A stretch of DNA of 64,000 bases. It comes from Kuschelorhynchus macadamiae (Eukaryota > Arthropoda > Insecta > Coleoptera > Curculionidae). The notes under the pieces are model-generated. The model saw nothing but the letters and a program-made list of their open reading frames with translations, was not told the origin of the DNA and made no database searches. The DNA is taken from positions 1,802,501 to 1,866,500 of the forward strand of contig JAUTXW010000356.1 of the NCBI GenBank assembly GCA_030620095.1, given 5' to 3'. Below are positions 36,781 to 48,935 of this stretch, in pieces (positions within the stretch are counted from its first letter, which is position 1; each line of letters begins with the position of its first letter). Position numbers and translations under genes: made by a program.

Positions 36781-38730
36781 CTAGCCGGTCAACAAATACG
36801 CTAAGCCCATAATTGTACGGTGGTATCTTTCTAAAAATAGTTGAGATTGTCTCGTTCTCCTAATAGGAACCAAAAATGAGACCGACTCCAGCAATATTTC
36901 ACAGTCCATCCCTCCATTGAGCAATTTATGTAGAAAAATAAAAAGTGCCTTCTTTCTTCGAAACTCTAGGGTTTGCAGGCCACAAAGAAGTGCTCTTGTA
37001 TTATATGTGGGACCTTGATATGGAAAACTAAATTTATATAAGAGGTTTTCTGCAAATCTATTTTGTACTTTTTTGATTATGTCAATGTGACACTGATATG
37101 AAGTACTCCATATTGTAGAACAGTATTCCAAAACGCTCCTAACCAATGAGTTATAAAGACACCCAATGGCTTTCGTAACAGTCACATGCTTTGTATGTCG
37201 TTTTATAAAGTCCAGCAATCTAAAACCCTTAAGTATAATGCTATCAATGTGCAGATTACAAGTTATATTTTCATCAGAAATAACACCCAGATCGGTGAAA
37301 GAAGTAACAACTTCAAGATGTACATCATCTATGAGGTAGGTGAAGTGTATGGGAATAATACGTTTATGGAAATGAAGCACTTTACATTTAGGAATGTTAA
37401 GATGCAGATATAATTAGTGTGGCACCATTTGACGAGCCTTTCAGTGTCAAATTGCAGTGGATTAAAGTCAGAATAAACCGGTGAAAAGAATTTTAAGTTA
37501 TCTACATATAATAGATATTTAGACATTTTAAAACAAGAGACTATATCGTTTTTAAAGAGTAAAACTAAAATCGGTCCAATATATAAACCCTGCGTAACAC
37601 CCGACGTAACTTCCCTGGAAGCTGAGCCAGACAAGTTGACCTGCTGACGACGATTAAACAAATATGATCTGGTCCACTCTAGATAGTTTCCACAAAAACC
37701 AATTTGCAGCAAATTCCATAATAGAAGCTGATGGCAAACACTGTCAAAAGCCTTAGATAAGTCACTGTAAATGACATTAATCTGTTGGCCAGCCTCAACT
37801 GATGTCATTAAGTAATTCTGAAAAATTGTAAGATTTGTAGTCGTTGAACGACCCGGATAGAAACCATGTTGCATACTCGTAATGTAGTGTTTTAATGGTT
37901 CAAAGATATCATCGGTGATAATTGCCTCAAATAACATTGGTATGTGTGAAAGTAAAGAAATACCTCTATAATTCTTTATATCGCCTTTATCACCAGATTT
38001 ATAGATTGGCAAGACAGTAGAAAACTTCCAAATTTCAGGAAAGGAACCTAGGATGAAGGATCCCTGAAAGATTATCCACAGAGGCTGCGACAATGACTGG
38101 CAACATCTTACCAATAGAATAGTAGAGATTTCTGCCTCGGTAAAACAATACGTTAATAGTAATTTTCCCGAACAACTTATGGGACCAATCTTACTAAAAT
38201 CCAAATTGGGGTGGTGAGAATAGCAGGACTGAAAGTGAGTAGCAAAAGCATTTGCGATGTTATTTGAACCAATAATTTCCTCACCGTCATAACTCATGAC
38301 ATTGGACAAACTGGAGTCCCTTCTTAAGTTACGTACAAATGTCCAAAAATATTTTATGTTTTCTGGGATAAGTAATTCAGTTTTTGTCACATATGTAAGA
38401 TAACACATATCAGTTCGAAGTTTAACCTCACGTCGTATGTCAGAATATGCTAAATAATCGACATGTTGTTCAGTTCTTTTATATTTTTTGTAAAGGTGAT
38501 TCTTTTGCCCAATAAACTTTTTTAAAGGAGGGTCAAACCATTTTGGATATTTACTATCAACAACGATCTTCGTGAGGACATATCTCTTAATACCCTGGAA
38601 TAAAACCTCATAAAAACGCTAAACCCTTCTGTCCATGTCCGATTCAGTCGATAAGAAAGACCAGTCATATTGCTTATAAAAAAGATTTAAGTTGGAGAAA
38701 TTTGCTTGACGAAACTGATAAACACTCACT
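36781..38730 (-). pseudogene. Non-LTR reverse transcriptase (jockey/CR1-like), 5'-truncated
   Basis: Reading starts inside the protein near 38730 (QFRQANFSNLNLFY), with an in-frame TAG near 38613. It continues through KIVVDSKYPKWFDPPLK, FWTFVRNLRRDSSLSNVMSY (about 38350), the RT core WKFSTVLPIYKSGDKGDIKN and YRGISLLSHIPMLFEA (about 38030-37930), DLSKAFDSVCHQLLLWNL, GVTQGLYIGPILVLLF, and YVDNLKFF where YADD is expected. After a frame change near 37380 the C-terminal domain follows: LGVISDENITCNLHID, LVRSVLEYCSTIWS, KVQNRFAENLL. The YVDN change removes the second catalytic aspartate, so it is dead. There is no endonuclease domain; the 5' edge meets the repeats at 38.8-39.5 kb. Confidence 0.85.
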
Positions 38731-38799
38731 TGATTGTAATTTTGAATTGGAGAAACATATATCATTCTGTACTTCACTCGCTATAAGGGTTAGATATCT

Positions 38800-39270
38800 T
38801 TATTCAGTTGCAAATAGCCAAAAAAGATTTTTGTTTGTCATTCTTAACGCAACAAATATCTGTATACATTTAAAAATAACATTATAGATGGCTGCAAATG
38901 TTTTCGTTTCTAGGTTAAATGTCAAACAAACTGAAAAAATTTTAAATTTTGAAATCAATTCTTTTCTATTATTTAATGTTTCTCTCTTACGATCGGGGAA
39001 CTGATTAGTCCCGACATGATGAAAGTACAACTGTTATGTGTCTACAAAAACTTAAGGTAAATGACTGAATTCTTTATTTTGCTTAAATAATATTGTTTAT
39101 ATTATGTATCGAAACATTCCGTGGACAGACTAGTCTAAATGTTGAGATATGTAATTTTATTAAATATTTCCTTCAATCAATTATTTTTGTTCAGTTGCGA
39201 AAAAGACAAAAAAGATTTTTGATTGTCATTCTAAATGCAACATTAACCTCAATACATTTAAAAATAAGTT
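38800..39270. repeat. Repeat shared with the IS630-type element, with direct subrepeats
   Basis: 38940-39250 matches 2629-2990. In addition CAGTTGCAAATAGCCAAAAA near 38806 and CAGTTGCGAAAAAGACAAAA near 39193 are direct repeats, each followed by ATTTTTGTTTGTCATTCT-like sequence and ACATTTAAAAATAA. They flank about 390 bases. Confidence 0.6.
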
Positions 39271-39274
39271 AATT

Positions 39275-39482
39275 TTTGTGCAAAATTTGAGGTAAATTGG
39301 ATTCTTTATTAATATGTATATTAACATTTTACTAGGCTGCCATTTTGTTCCGCCATATTGGATTATTACCAAAATGTTACCAGGTCATCCACAAATACGA
39401 ATCTTAATTTTTGAGGAAAATCTGTCAATCGGGTAAGTAGTTTTTAGCTACGCCGCGAACTGACAGACATACAGATCGACCG
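39275..39482 (+). repeat. Fragment of the GCCATTTTG-box repeat
   Basis: CAAAATTTGAGGTAAATTGG, TGCCATTTTGTTCCGCCATA and the GCCGCGAACTGACAGACATA module match the family at 10.4 and 34 kb. Confidence 0.6.
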
Positions 39483-39786
39483 GAATGATGTTTACTCTTA
39501 ACTTAAATATTTTACTGATCATGCTTTAGCCTTTTTGGATCGAAGTGTTACCTGATGGTGGCCAGTACAGTATGGTGTACAATATAATATTGCGGTATTT
39601 ATTAAATCACAACTACATATAAGTTTTTTTATATGGTGCTGTATTTTCCAGCTTTGGTAACCAAATACCAATGAGTTACTAAGCAACCCCGCTACTCACT
39701 ATTTGTTCTGTTCGATTCGTACATTCGATTCGACCATTCATGTGAGTGAATTAATGGGCGAATCAACAAACGGACGAATATTTCAT

Positions 39787-40684
39787 CAGCCCGCTACTCA
39801 CTATTGGTCCATTTGTCCATCCGTTCATTCGTACGAATAGTGTGGAGTGCTGGTTCATCCGTTCGTTTCGTTGCGCGGCGATTCCATCTTCTGGGCAAAT
39901 AAAATCAAGTAGGCTTTGTCTCGACGAACTATTCGCCCGAATCAAATCTTTTGTTTTTTGTCTTATCAGTATGTTTATTAAATAAACACTGCCTAGTTGA
40001 ATGAAGTTGACGAACGATATCATTCAGTCAATAAAGAAGCTACAAAATTATCCGTGTTTGTGGAATCCTCGAAATTCCCATAAAAAATGCTTCACGATGC
40101 TTTTAAATTTATCGCCACCGATATGGGCATTAAAAATATCAGCGACCTAAAGAAAAAACAGGAGCCCCTATTCCAAGCATACCGTAGTTACAGAAGAAGA
40201 GTAGCCATGAGCAAAAAATCTAGAACAAGAACTTACGTTCAAATGTTCAGAAAGTACTACAACAAGAGCTTTACACACTTCTAACACCATTTTTGAAATT
40301 ATTTGTGGCGACATTTTAAAAAGATAATTGGTGCGAGTCGCCTGACTCCCAAAATCTTAATGTAAGTGCTAATCTTTCTTTAGCTGAAATGCTAACCCTA
40401 AATGCTGTGTTGTTGTTTTTTAATGTAGTCCCCGATTTTACTCAATAACAACTTAAACTTTTCATGATTCATCCTACAAAAATTGTAAAACTTCCAGAGG
40501 GCACCTTTATCATCTCATTTATCATATTTTCGATATTCCATCTGAAATCACAACATAAATAGGAATATTAAAAATCAATATTTACTTAAGTCCACTAGTA
40601 GTGAGTGAGTAGCGGACACGGACGAACGACACCCTCCACACTATGCGAATGAACCAACTAATGAACGAATTGTGAGTAGAGGGC
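39787..40684 (+). mobile_element. Harbinger-like element with degenerate TIRs and MADF relic
   Basis: The left end CCCGCTACTCACTATTGG (39790) and the inverse of the right end (GGCCCTCTACTCACAATT, ending about 40684) are related. Both run on through GTTCATTCG and ATAGTGTGGAG for about 75 bases. A second left-end-like sequence starts at about 39688. A MADF-domain frame lies inside; PIF/Harbinger elements encode a Myb/MADF-type partner protein, which is why I lean to that superfamily. The 3-base target duplication is not clear (TCA left, TAA right). Confidence 0.45.
40001..40284 (+). pseudogene. MADF-domain protein fragment with homopolymer frameshift
   Basis: ATG at 40001 opens NDIIQSIKKLQNYPCLWNPR, then an A run at 40081-40087 shifts the frame. 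It continues HDAFKFIATDMGIKNISDLK, then QAYRSYRRRV and RKYYNKSF to TAA at 40282-40284. The pattern I-x-x-I-x-x-Y-P-x-L-W, then A-F..IA, then DLKKK and YR-Y-RR is the MADF (Myb/SANT-like in Adf-1) domain, which binds DNA. At about 94 residues it is little more than the single domain. In PIF/Harbinger elements such proteins accompany the transposase, but no transposase is present here. Confidence 0.6.
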
Positions 40685-40996
40685 CTAACATTAATTAATT
40701 TACATTATATATGTTCTATTTTATGCCTAATTTCCTTCCCTTTATATAACTTTTATAAATTTGTGAGTAAACCAAAAATATTGTTTTGTTTATATTCTTG
40801 ATATTTTGTAGATTTAAATATTGTAATGTCGTTATGGACATTACATATGCCTGTAATATCATTTAGAAATAACACTAAATTGTATTGAGTTGAGGTTAAC
40901 CGCGCTCGTTTGGTCTAACATTCGATAATTCGCAAATATTCGATCTGACAATAGCTGAGTAGAAATATCTGAGGTACAAATTAATATAGACAAATC

Positions 40997-41114
40997 ACGT
41001 TATTCCTCGACGTGGCATAAGTGCAATAATGAGGCAATATTTTAATTTTAAAATATTACGTTATTCCTTGACGTGGCATAAGTGCAATAATGAAGCAATA
41101 TTTTAATTTTATTT
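40997..41114. repeat. 61-bp tandem duplication
   Basis: ACGTTATTCCTCGACGTGGC at 40997 repeats at 41058 (with CCTTGACG). The units share GCATAAGTGCAATAATGA and CAATATTTTAATTTTA. Confidence 0.9.
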
Positions 41115-41840
41115 GCCGCACTCGCCTCACTAAATATATTTTTCTTTACAGGTAAATAATTACTAAGTTGAGGTTATTCTATTATCAATTTTACCAAAAA
41201 AGTTGGATAAATAGGTTTTATAGTAACGTTTTTTTTTTTGTTATTTACCTTCGCTTCAATATCATGCAAATTCGTAATTTCATAATATTAAAATTACTGA
41301 ATTAAAAACCTGTCTAATACTTTTACTAGTGAGACCCCATCGAAAGTCGACGTCAATTATACTATTAAAATTACACTAGAAAACTATAAAATAAATATTG
41401 GCACCCTCTCAAGACTTGTCTGGGAGGATAATTACAAATCACTTCTTTGCCGGCATCTACCTAAAAAATTAGTAGCATTTATTTAGATTATATTTTAACT
41501 TTTAAAGACTTAAAGATGGTCAAAAAAGTATCTACTAAGAATAATCCTATAGTGATTAACCTAAGATAATAAAACTAAATCTCAAATCGGATAATTTCAC
41601 ATAGCGCTCCCGACCGACCTCTTAAAAGTAAAACCAAGAGAAACGATTGACTATTGAGGTCCAAATAGCTAATGATATAAATGAAACCTGTCGTATTTTG
41701 TCAAAAGTAATTAGGCTACCAAATGAGATACAGCGCAGCATTGCCATTATTCATCTAAAGGATTATTCCCCGGTTTACCCTTGAGCTACGTCAATTATAG
41801 GCCTGAACATTCACATTCACAAGTATAATACAATTAAATA
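41115..41840. other. No gene seen
   Basis: AT-rich, stop-rich sequence between the tandem repeat and the pseudogene that follows. Confidence 0.4.
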
Positions 41841-41843
41841 AAT

Positions 41844-42130
41844 TTATTTTGTTGTCTTTTTTCGGTTGTATTCGCCAGGATCGGTTTCACGTTGAAGGGC
41901 GTAACAATAGTCCTCTAACACGTTTGGGGTATATTTTCCACTATACCGTTTCTCCATTTGAGTAATTTAATGGTGAAATACTTCGCCGTGTTCCTCTGAA
42001 AGTGCACCTAAATTGTCAGGGAACAATTCCAAATGGGAGTGAAGAAAATGTAGCTTAAGTGACATGTTGCAACCTGTAACGTCTTGTAAGATTGGATAAG
42101 TTCTTCAACTGGATTTTTGTAGTTCTCCGA
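41844..42130 (-). pseudogene. C-terminal fragment of the HFLHSH protein family (relative of 8.4-9.6 kb)
   Basis: The minus strand reads NMSLKLHFLHSHLELFPDNL, GALSEEHGEVFHH, a stop, then MEKRYSGKY and LEDYCYALQRETDPGEY, ending with a lysine-rich tail at the TAA 41844-41846. This matches block for block the C-terminus of the 8412-9607 pseudogene (SLKIHFLHSHPSFFPKNLGA, MEIRYQGRW). A frame change separates the upstream EELIQSYK segment. The 5' side is cut off at about 42150 by a piece of the GCCATCTTG-box repeat. Two diverged copies in one window support a mobile, multicopy family. Confidence 0.65.
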
Positions 42131-43985
42131 TTTCCCAAATTATAGTGGATTGTAATTTTGTTTCGCCATCTTGAATTCGTACCAACATTTTACCAGTTCT
42201 ATTTATTTATACTATTTATAATGATCTAAGTACATTATCTAATTAATAATGAAATATTCCTAATACCTTAAGAAGACTCGGGAATTTGATTAATTACAGC
42301 TGCTTTCTTGAAGTTGGTTGTTCTGCGATGTAATTTTCGTCTCATAATGTTAACTTCTAACCACAAGATATGTTGGCATTGTCTCCAGACAAGGTTACCT
42401 GTAGAGCAAGGACATCTCCTTATTGTCTTAAAATTAAAAGCCGAACAAAGAGGGATGAAAATTCAGAAAGAAAGTCTCTATTGAGTATTGTTTACGTTAA
42501 GGGTCTTTATGCAAAATATATATGAATTTTGGTTTACAACAAACCGTAAAAAATCACACCTGAATAAATTTAATTTTTCTTTTTGGTAGTTTTTAGAAGT
42601 AAATGGGCTTGTAATAATCAGGTCCGTTAGTTCAGCTATAATATTAATTTTAAGAGCATCGGAACGCTTGAGAAATGGATCGAAATTTAAATGACTTAAA
42701 TGACAATAAAATAAAATTCTATAATGAATTTTATTTTATTGTCATTTAAGAATTTATATTGATGGGGGAGTCAATAATTAAAAGTTGGAAAATAATAGTT
42801 ATTTATAGTAATTTACTTCTATTACATAAGATTTTGGAATTTCAAATAATTTCAAGAGTGAAGGCAGTAAAAGCTACCGACATTTAGCTTCAAAGTCTAG
42901 GAATGCTTGAAAACTTGACTATATTAATTTCACTGCAAATTTAAATTCAAATAGATTAAATGCATTTATTAACGGTTGCTAAAAAATAATATTAGCTAAG
43001 GTGTGGGAAAGTAATTTTAATTCGGACATAAAAGCCTTTGAAAAAGCGTAAAATTGATAAAACTCGATAGTCCGTTATAAGCATTTAGAATGTTTAAAAT
43101 TTACTTAAAATAGGTTTCGTTTTTCTTAGATACTAGCAAATTGGCTTTTTTTATACATTAAACGTATATGATGAGAAATTATTGTTTGTGAGTTTTTTAT
43201 GGCTGGCCAAATCGATTAGAAATGTTCTGTTATTAGCCTGCGCTTGTTGTTTTGTTTAAACGATTCTATATCCATGGAACTATATAAATATAAATGATGT
43301 TTTGTATTTAAGCCTGAGGGTGAATGTGCACCTGAAAACAATGAAATGAACATAAAGCGGTTTAATTGGTTGATATATCTACATATTTAATTTAAATTTG
43401 ACACGCTGATGGTTTGCTAATATTTCATTTTTTAAAAAGTGTATTGCGGAATCTTTAATGTAAATGGTAGAATAGGCAATTTGTAAAGCTAACTGAAAGT
43501 GAACGTTGGTCGAAATTTGCGAATGATATTTTCAATAAAAAAAATAACACCCAAAAGCAGTGGCTTTTTATTGTAGATAGGCTGTACTATGGGCGCAACG
43601 TAAAATATCTTTTTAGGGAACAACATTAAATAATACGCATTGGATATTCATATTTGTTTAACAATAAATAACATCAGTGTTGCTATTGAATATTATGTAT
43701 TGTTCTCTAAAATAAAACAAATAACCACAATAATTAAATCCTGATATATCAAAACACAAAACTATAAAAACCCAATAAAAAATAAAAAAGGCTATCAAGA
43801 TCACATGTGAGTAGTCTCAATCAAAAGAAAGGAGCAAACTCAAAAGGCAGGATAAAAGATAACTGCAGAGTCACGACCTGGCAATACATGGGACAACTAA
43901 TTATGAAGTTGCTTAGGAACTACGCTATCTGGAAATAATAAATCGGTACTTTATTGACGGAGTACACAAAACATCCATTAATGAA
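42131..43985. other. No gene seen; one perfect long hairpin
   Basis: A piece of the GCCATTTTG-box repeat lies at about 42148-42205. The hairpin at 42695-42750 is described separately. Otherwise AT-rich sequence with nothing recognised. Confidence 0.4.
42695..42750. repeat. Perfect 25-bp hairpin with TATAAT loop
   Basis: 42695-42719 and 42726-42750 are perfect inverse complements with a 6-base loop. It could be a minimal foldback element or a small-RNA precursor. Confidence 0.85.
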
Positions 43986-44039
43986 AAGACTCTTGAGTAT
44001 TTCCAAGAGAACAAATATAACCTCAACTACATACAAGTC

Positions 44040-45370
44040 CTCCTTTTAGACTGATGGCTATAACGAAGTAGTTAGAATTATCAACTCTTTTCAGTCTGTT
44101 GCTTCAGGAATAGATGACATTAGCTATAAATTAATATAACTTGTGATTGACAACTGCAAGGGGCTATCACTAGCATGATTAATATCCATCTGAAAAAAGT
44201 GTTATACCTCTGGCATAGAAACAGGTTGGCAAGAAAATGTGAGGATCTTAGTTCTTTAAGTCTGCTTGCCACTATAATGAAGGTAATAGAAAAAGTAATT
44301 TGTCTCCAGGTGTCAACATTTCTTGTAAGAATCACAGTACGTCTTCTGCCCTAAACAAAACTCTATATAATTTGGCACGGGACTTACACCAGGGAATTTA
44401 AACATACTTGATATCTTTAGACTATTCTAAGGCGTTTGTTCTAGTGGACCATTCTCTTTTACTGGCTAAACTCAAATTTTATAAGCTGGATGATGTGGCT
44501 CTGACATGGTTTCACAACTATCTGAATGATAGATCACAGACTGTGAGAATGAATGGATCAGTCTCGGAGAAGCTACATCAAAAGAGAGGTCCCGCAAGGA
44601 GGAGCTTTGAGTCCAGTCCTATTTTAAATCTTTGTTGCCGACCTACATGCCCATTTCTCCGAGAGTGATTGTCTAGTACATCAGTATGTTGACGATACAC
44701 ACACATGTCTGCGGAGTTGTACCCCAAGTAGACATGGTGATAGGAAAACTTAATATGGCCTTGTCTGCAGATCATGGACTATATTCGAGTCCATCGAGAA
44801 CTGTGGCAATATGTGTAGGTTTAAGAAGTGCACAGTGAAAATGTATTACAGAATATAGACTTATGACTTAAGAATACATAATACTTCAACATTATTAACG
44901 GATTCTATGAAAAGCCTTGGACTCTATCTTGAGACATTTTTAAACTTTGCAGTTCGTGTAAATAAAAAAGATAGCTTTAGCATATTTAAAATTAAAATCC
45001 ATCTATAAGTTTAAATACAACTTTTTTTCTGATGTTTAAGTGGCAACTTCTTATTTGATACTAAACTAGAGAGTTTAGTGTCATGTGATCGATTGGTCCC
45101 CAGTTTAAAATTCAGAAACTTCATAATTCCTCCTTTAGATATAGCTACAATTGAAACTTTTGGGATCATGTAACTCCGTTTTATAATAACAACAAAATTC
45201 TTAAAATAAAAGTTAGATTTTGATCACTTTTTTGTAAACAGTTGTATATACAGAAATCAGGAACATGATGTAAATATCAGAAATGCAACTTACTATACCC
45301 CAACAGAGAACCTCAACATTTCCATGGATGTTTCCCTTACCTTGCACCTAAATTTATAAATTTATATATT
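44040..45370 (+). pseudogene. Non-LTR reverse transcriptase relic, plus strand
   Basis: Segments in changing frames: SGIDDISYKLI (about 44107-44140), SLLATIMKVIEKVICLQVS (about 44260-44315, the RT 1-2 region), ISLDYSKAFVLVDHSLLLAK (44411-44470, first catalytic aspartate), LTWFHNYLNDRSQTVRMNGS, a broken QKRG-to-GGALSP box, and HQYVDDTHTC (YVDD codons 44685-44696, intact). A tail around 45220-45300 (HDVNIRNATYYTPT) matches the C-terminal end typical of such proteins. At least four frame changes and several stops make it dead. The wording differs clearly from the RT at 36.8-38.7 kb, so it is another lineage. Confidence 0.75.
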
Positions 45371-47243
45371 CTGGGAACTGACACCAACAACAGTGGCGTA
45401 GCCAGCCTTACTGGGTTAACTTATAAGGCGAGCTTTATGATTCTGTAGAACTACTGATTATTAAAATTACGGTATTTTGTATTATAAAATGTATTTGAAA
45501 AAAACAAATAGGAATAATAATAATCAAGTTAAAACATATCATAATATTTTAAGTATTAAACACAAATATATAAGATTTATAACAAAAAATACGGACATTA
45601 AACATTGCCAATTTCGTAAATAAAAATATAATACTAAATATTCTAGTCATACTCTATAATGCTAAATTCATTTACAAAATAATTCTTATACTTTTTATGG
45701 TTTTAAATGTGTCTATACAGATTGCAAATCAATACTCGTATTAGACACATAAGGGACTCAATATTCAGTAATATCATATTTGTCAATCTGTCCTCAGACA
45801 CGGTCGACCTATTATACGTTTTAATATATAATAATAATAAATCGTTTTTATTTAGTTTCAGACTTAATACAATAAAGTACAGATATATAAACCGAAGGGG
45901 TGAAGTTTCGCCCATAAAGACATTATTCTACTTAACCCTAGTATATTAAGAAACAGGTAGATTATATAAACTGCTGTGCATAATAACTGCAATTCTAAAA
46001 TTTTTGTGTAAAATTCAAATTGCTGTAACTTTTCAGGGATGAGAGATATTGGGCTACGGTTTTCAGCGTATTATGGAGATATGTTTTGAAAAAAAGCCCA
46101 GTATTATGTATTTTTTCAAAGTGCGTTTCATTTTATTATACAGGGTGTGAGATGACACCGTCTTATTTTTTTAAATGTTTGTTAAGAGCGAGAACTTGTT
46201 ACAGCAACTCTTAAGTTTTCTTTTTTCGACCAAAATGATCTTTGGCAAGATGCAAAAAAACAATTTGTAGCGATTTGTCGTATCTTCACTTGTTTTCAAT
46301 ATACAGGGTTTTTTCGAAAAAAACGACATCGTTACATTATTAACACTTCAACACGACACCCTGTACATTAGTCGGACATTGGTCACTTGATTTATTATGG
46401 GTATTTATGCCTGTAATCATATTCATAGGAGCAATGTATACATGGTGTAACATAAGTAAAAGAGAAATAACAAAATTGGAAATTAATATTTTGGTTGAAT
46501 TTCGTACACTCCCTCCTTGAATCTCTTGTCAAATCTAAAATAATGAAAGCTCGCCAGTTTTGTGAGAATTTTTGAAAATAATAATAATCCTTTTGTCGAA
46601 ACGGTTTTTTAGGTTTTGTCTTAAATGCATTTATTATTGAATATACAGGGCGTTATTTAATAACTAATTAAGAAACGGCTACATTCTGATATTCCAGTAA
46701 ATTTTTCACAATTTTTGGTTTGTGCAGCCAAAAACTAAAAAGATATGATACATGTTATGTTTCGATATTGATATACTGAGTGTTTTATATTAAGAAACCA
46801 TACATTTCAATTTTCTGCCAAGCTATTGCCGTGCTATAAAATGGAATAATTAAAATAGCCCACTAATCACCGAATTAAGTCGAAGCCAATTTGGCATAAT
46901 AAGACAATTTTAAATGCATTGGCACTATTGCCAGATTTATACACTTTTTTTTTTGAAAATAATAAGTAGACCTTTCACTTTTTTGATACCTACTTCAAAT
47001 ACCCTTTGTATTTTATGAAATAAAACAAGCTTATTTAAACACCTTATAAATATTTTTAATTAATACGTTGCGTACTAAGGGTGCAAAAAAAAACAAAAGA
47101 ATAAAAAAAAATTCCACACTTTGCTATCAAATATTCAAGCTCTAGACATTGCAAAAGAACCCTACTAAATTACTAAATTATATAAAATTTTATTTATTTT
47201 AAAGAAGTTTCCTTCAAGAAGAAATGTAAAATAAAATATTTAG

Positions 47244-48695
47244 TTAGTATCTTGTGGGTCCCCCCCTTTTATTGATAATCTCCTGACACCTTCGAGGCAT
47301 TGATAAAATAAGATTATTTATAAAATACTGTGGAATGTTTTCCCACTCTTCCCTAATTGCAACTTCAAGCTGGTCTAACGTTTGCGGTGGATTTGCTCTT
47401 CCGCGTAATTTAAATTTTAAATGACTCCAAACATGCTCAATTGGATTGAGGTCTGGAGACTTTGCCGGCAAATACAATGTATTAATTTGGAAGGCTTCCA
47501 AAGTCTCTATAACGGTTCTAGCTCGGTGGGGCCTTGCATTGTCATCAGCTAAGATAAAATCGTTTCCAAAATTATTTGCAAATGGTAGAATGATATTTAT
47601 TAGACATTCATTCCTATAAATTTCGGCGTTGACAGTCCCACGAGTGATAAATAATTCTGTTTTGCCATTTCTCATAATACCCCCGAATATGGTTAAACCT
47701 CCGCCACCAAAGGCCTCTTCAGCAGTCATATTTTCTTCGTTATACCTTGTATTCCTTTGGCGCCACACCGTTATTCGTCCATCCGAATGATATAAAGTTA
47801 CTATGGATTCATCAGTAAATAGACAATTAGACCAGTTATCCAAATTCCAATTAATATGTTCCGTGCACCATTCGAGTCGGGAAGCTCGATGCTGTGGTAA
47901 AAGTCGCACACATCTGGCTCGTTTTCGATTCCTGAAAGCAACAAACACGGTTGACAAAAGTAAGTTGTCTTAATAAGTCATTACTAGTAGTAAGCTGATT
48001 ATAAAATAATAAAATTATGAAGCACTTGGGAGATATACGTATAAATACGATTTTTCCCGATTTTGTTTTTATTTTTTCCTTTATAATAAGTAGTATTAAA
48101 AATTACATATTTATTGTCACTTCTTCCCCTTTACAGAACCTCCGAAATCGTTTAAAATTTTATCAATTTTTAGACTGCATATTAATTAGCACCAAATTAC
48201 GGAATTTTCCCTTAATTTAACAAATTTTGTATCTTTACGGTTTTTGAGATCCTACCTCTGCATACACTCGAGTTTGTAATACCCTGTATAAAACCATCCA
48301 TTTAAATCTCAAATAATTCATTTAAGTAAATTTTAATATCTAAATAAGTATTTATTTATTTACCTAAGCCCGTTTTTGTTGAGTTTTCTTCTCACCGTGG
48401 AATTGTCTACGAGAACACCTGTTTCTGCTCGTAAATTTGAATTAAACCAAGAAGAACTACGTAAGGGGTGAATTCTAGCTTGTCGAATCAAGTTACGTTC
48501 CATTGGGAGAGTAATTTTCGGAGGCCTACCACCACTTGTTCGGTATCTGTGAGACCCAGTTTCATTCATCCTTTGTTGTAAACGGGTTATCACACTAGGG
48601 TGTACATTGTATAGTCTTGCAACCTCAATCTTTTGCATTCCTTCATAAATAAGCAATTTTCTCTTTCGATCTCGGAAAGTCTTCGCATTTTTCAC
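47244..48695 (-). CDS. Tc1-family transposase, two exons, apparently intact
   Basis: Exon 1 is 48695-48364 and exon 2 is 47931-47244. The 432-base intron has donor AG|GTAAAT and acceptor TTGCTTTCAG|G. Joining restores one frame of 340 codons including the stop (339 residues), the usual Tc1 length. The N-terminus has a helix-turn-helix (IEVARLYNVHPSVITRLQQ) and GRPPKIT, the GRPR-like hinge. Then comes a second helical domain ending RRKLNKNGLR, joined to NRKRARCVRLLPQH. The catalytic triad is in LFTDES, LADDNARPHRA and KSPDLNPIEHVW, with 34 residues between the second and third acids (DD34E). It would cut and paste the element at TA sites in the nucleus. No disabling change is visible, though activity also depends on intact ends. 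Confidence 0.8.
47932..48363 (-). other. Intron of the Tc1 transposase
   Basis: GT-AG borders (GTAAATAAATA at the 5' end, TGTTGCTTTCAG at the 3' end). The right-arm copy has the same donor at about 49194 and TTGCTTTCAAG near 49638. Without its removal the frame is broken on both sides at exactly these points. Confidence 0.75.
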
Positions 48696-48935
48696 ATTTG
48701 TATTTAGTCTGACAGATTACCAACGATAAACATTCAGTTGACATGGCTATTCAATTATGTCATTTATTTTTTCATAGCCGCCTTGCAGGAAACTTCTCTA
48801 AATAAAAGAAGTTATTTATCACGGTTTTTTGCAATGTATACAACTTAAAATTTTGACAATAACGTGTTCCTAATAAGGGCGGATCTAGGATGATGTTAAG
48901 GGGGGGGGGGGCGAAAATAAATAAAAATATGAAAA

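Noticed and set aside
40001..40284. Host Adf-1-like transcription factor
   Set aside because: It is single-domain, frameshifted and enclosed by inverted ends; an element-borne MADF gene fits better.
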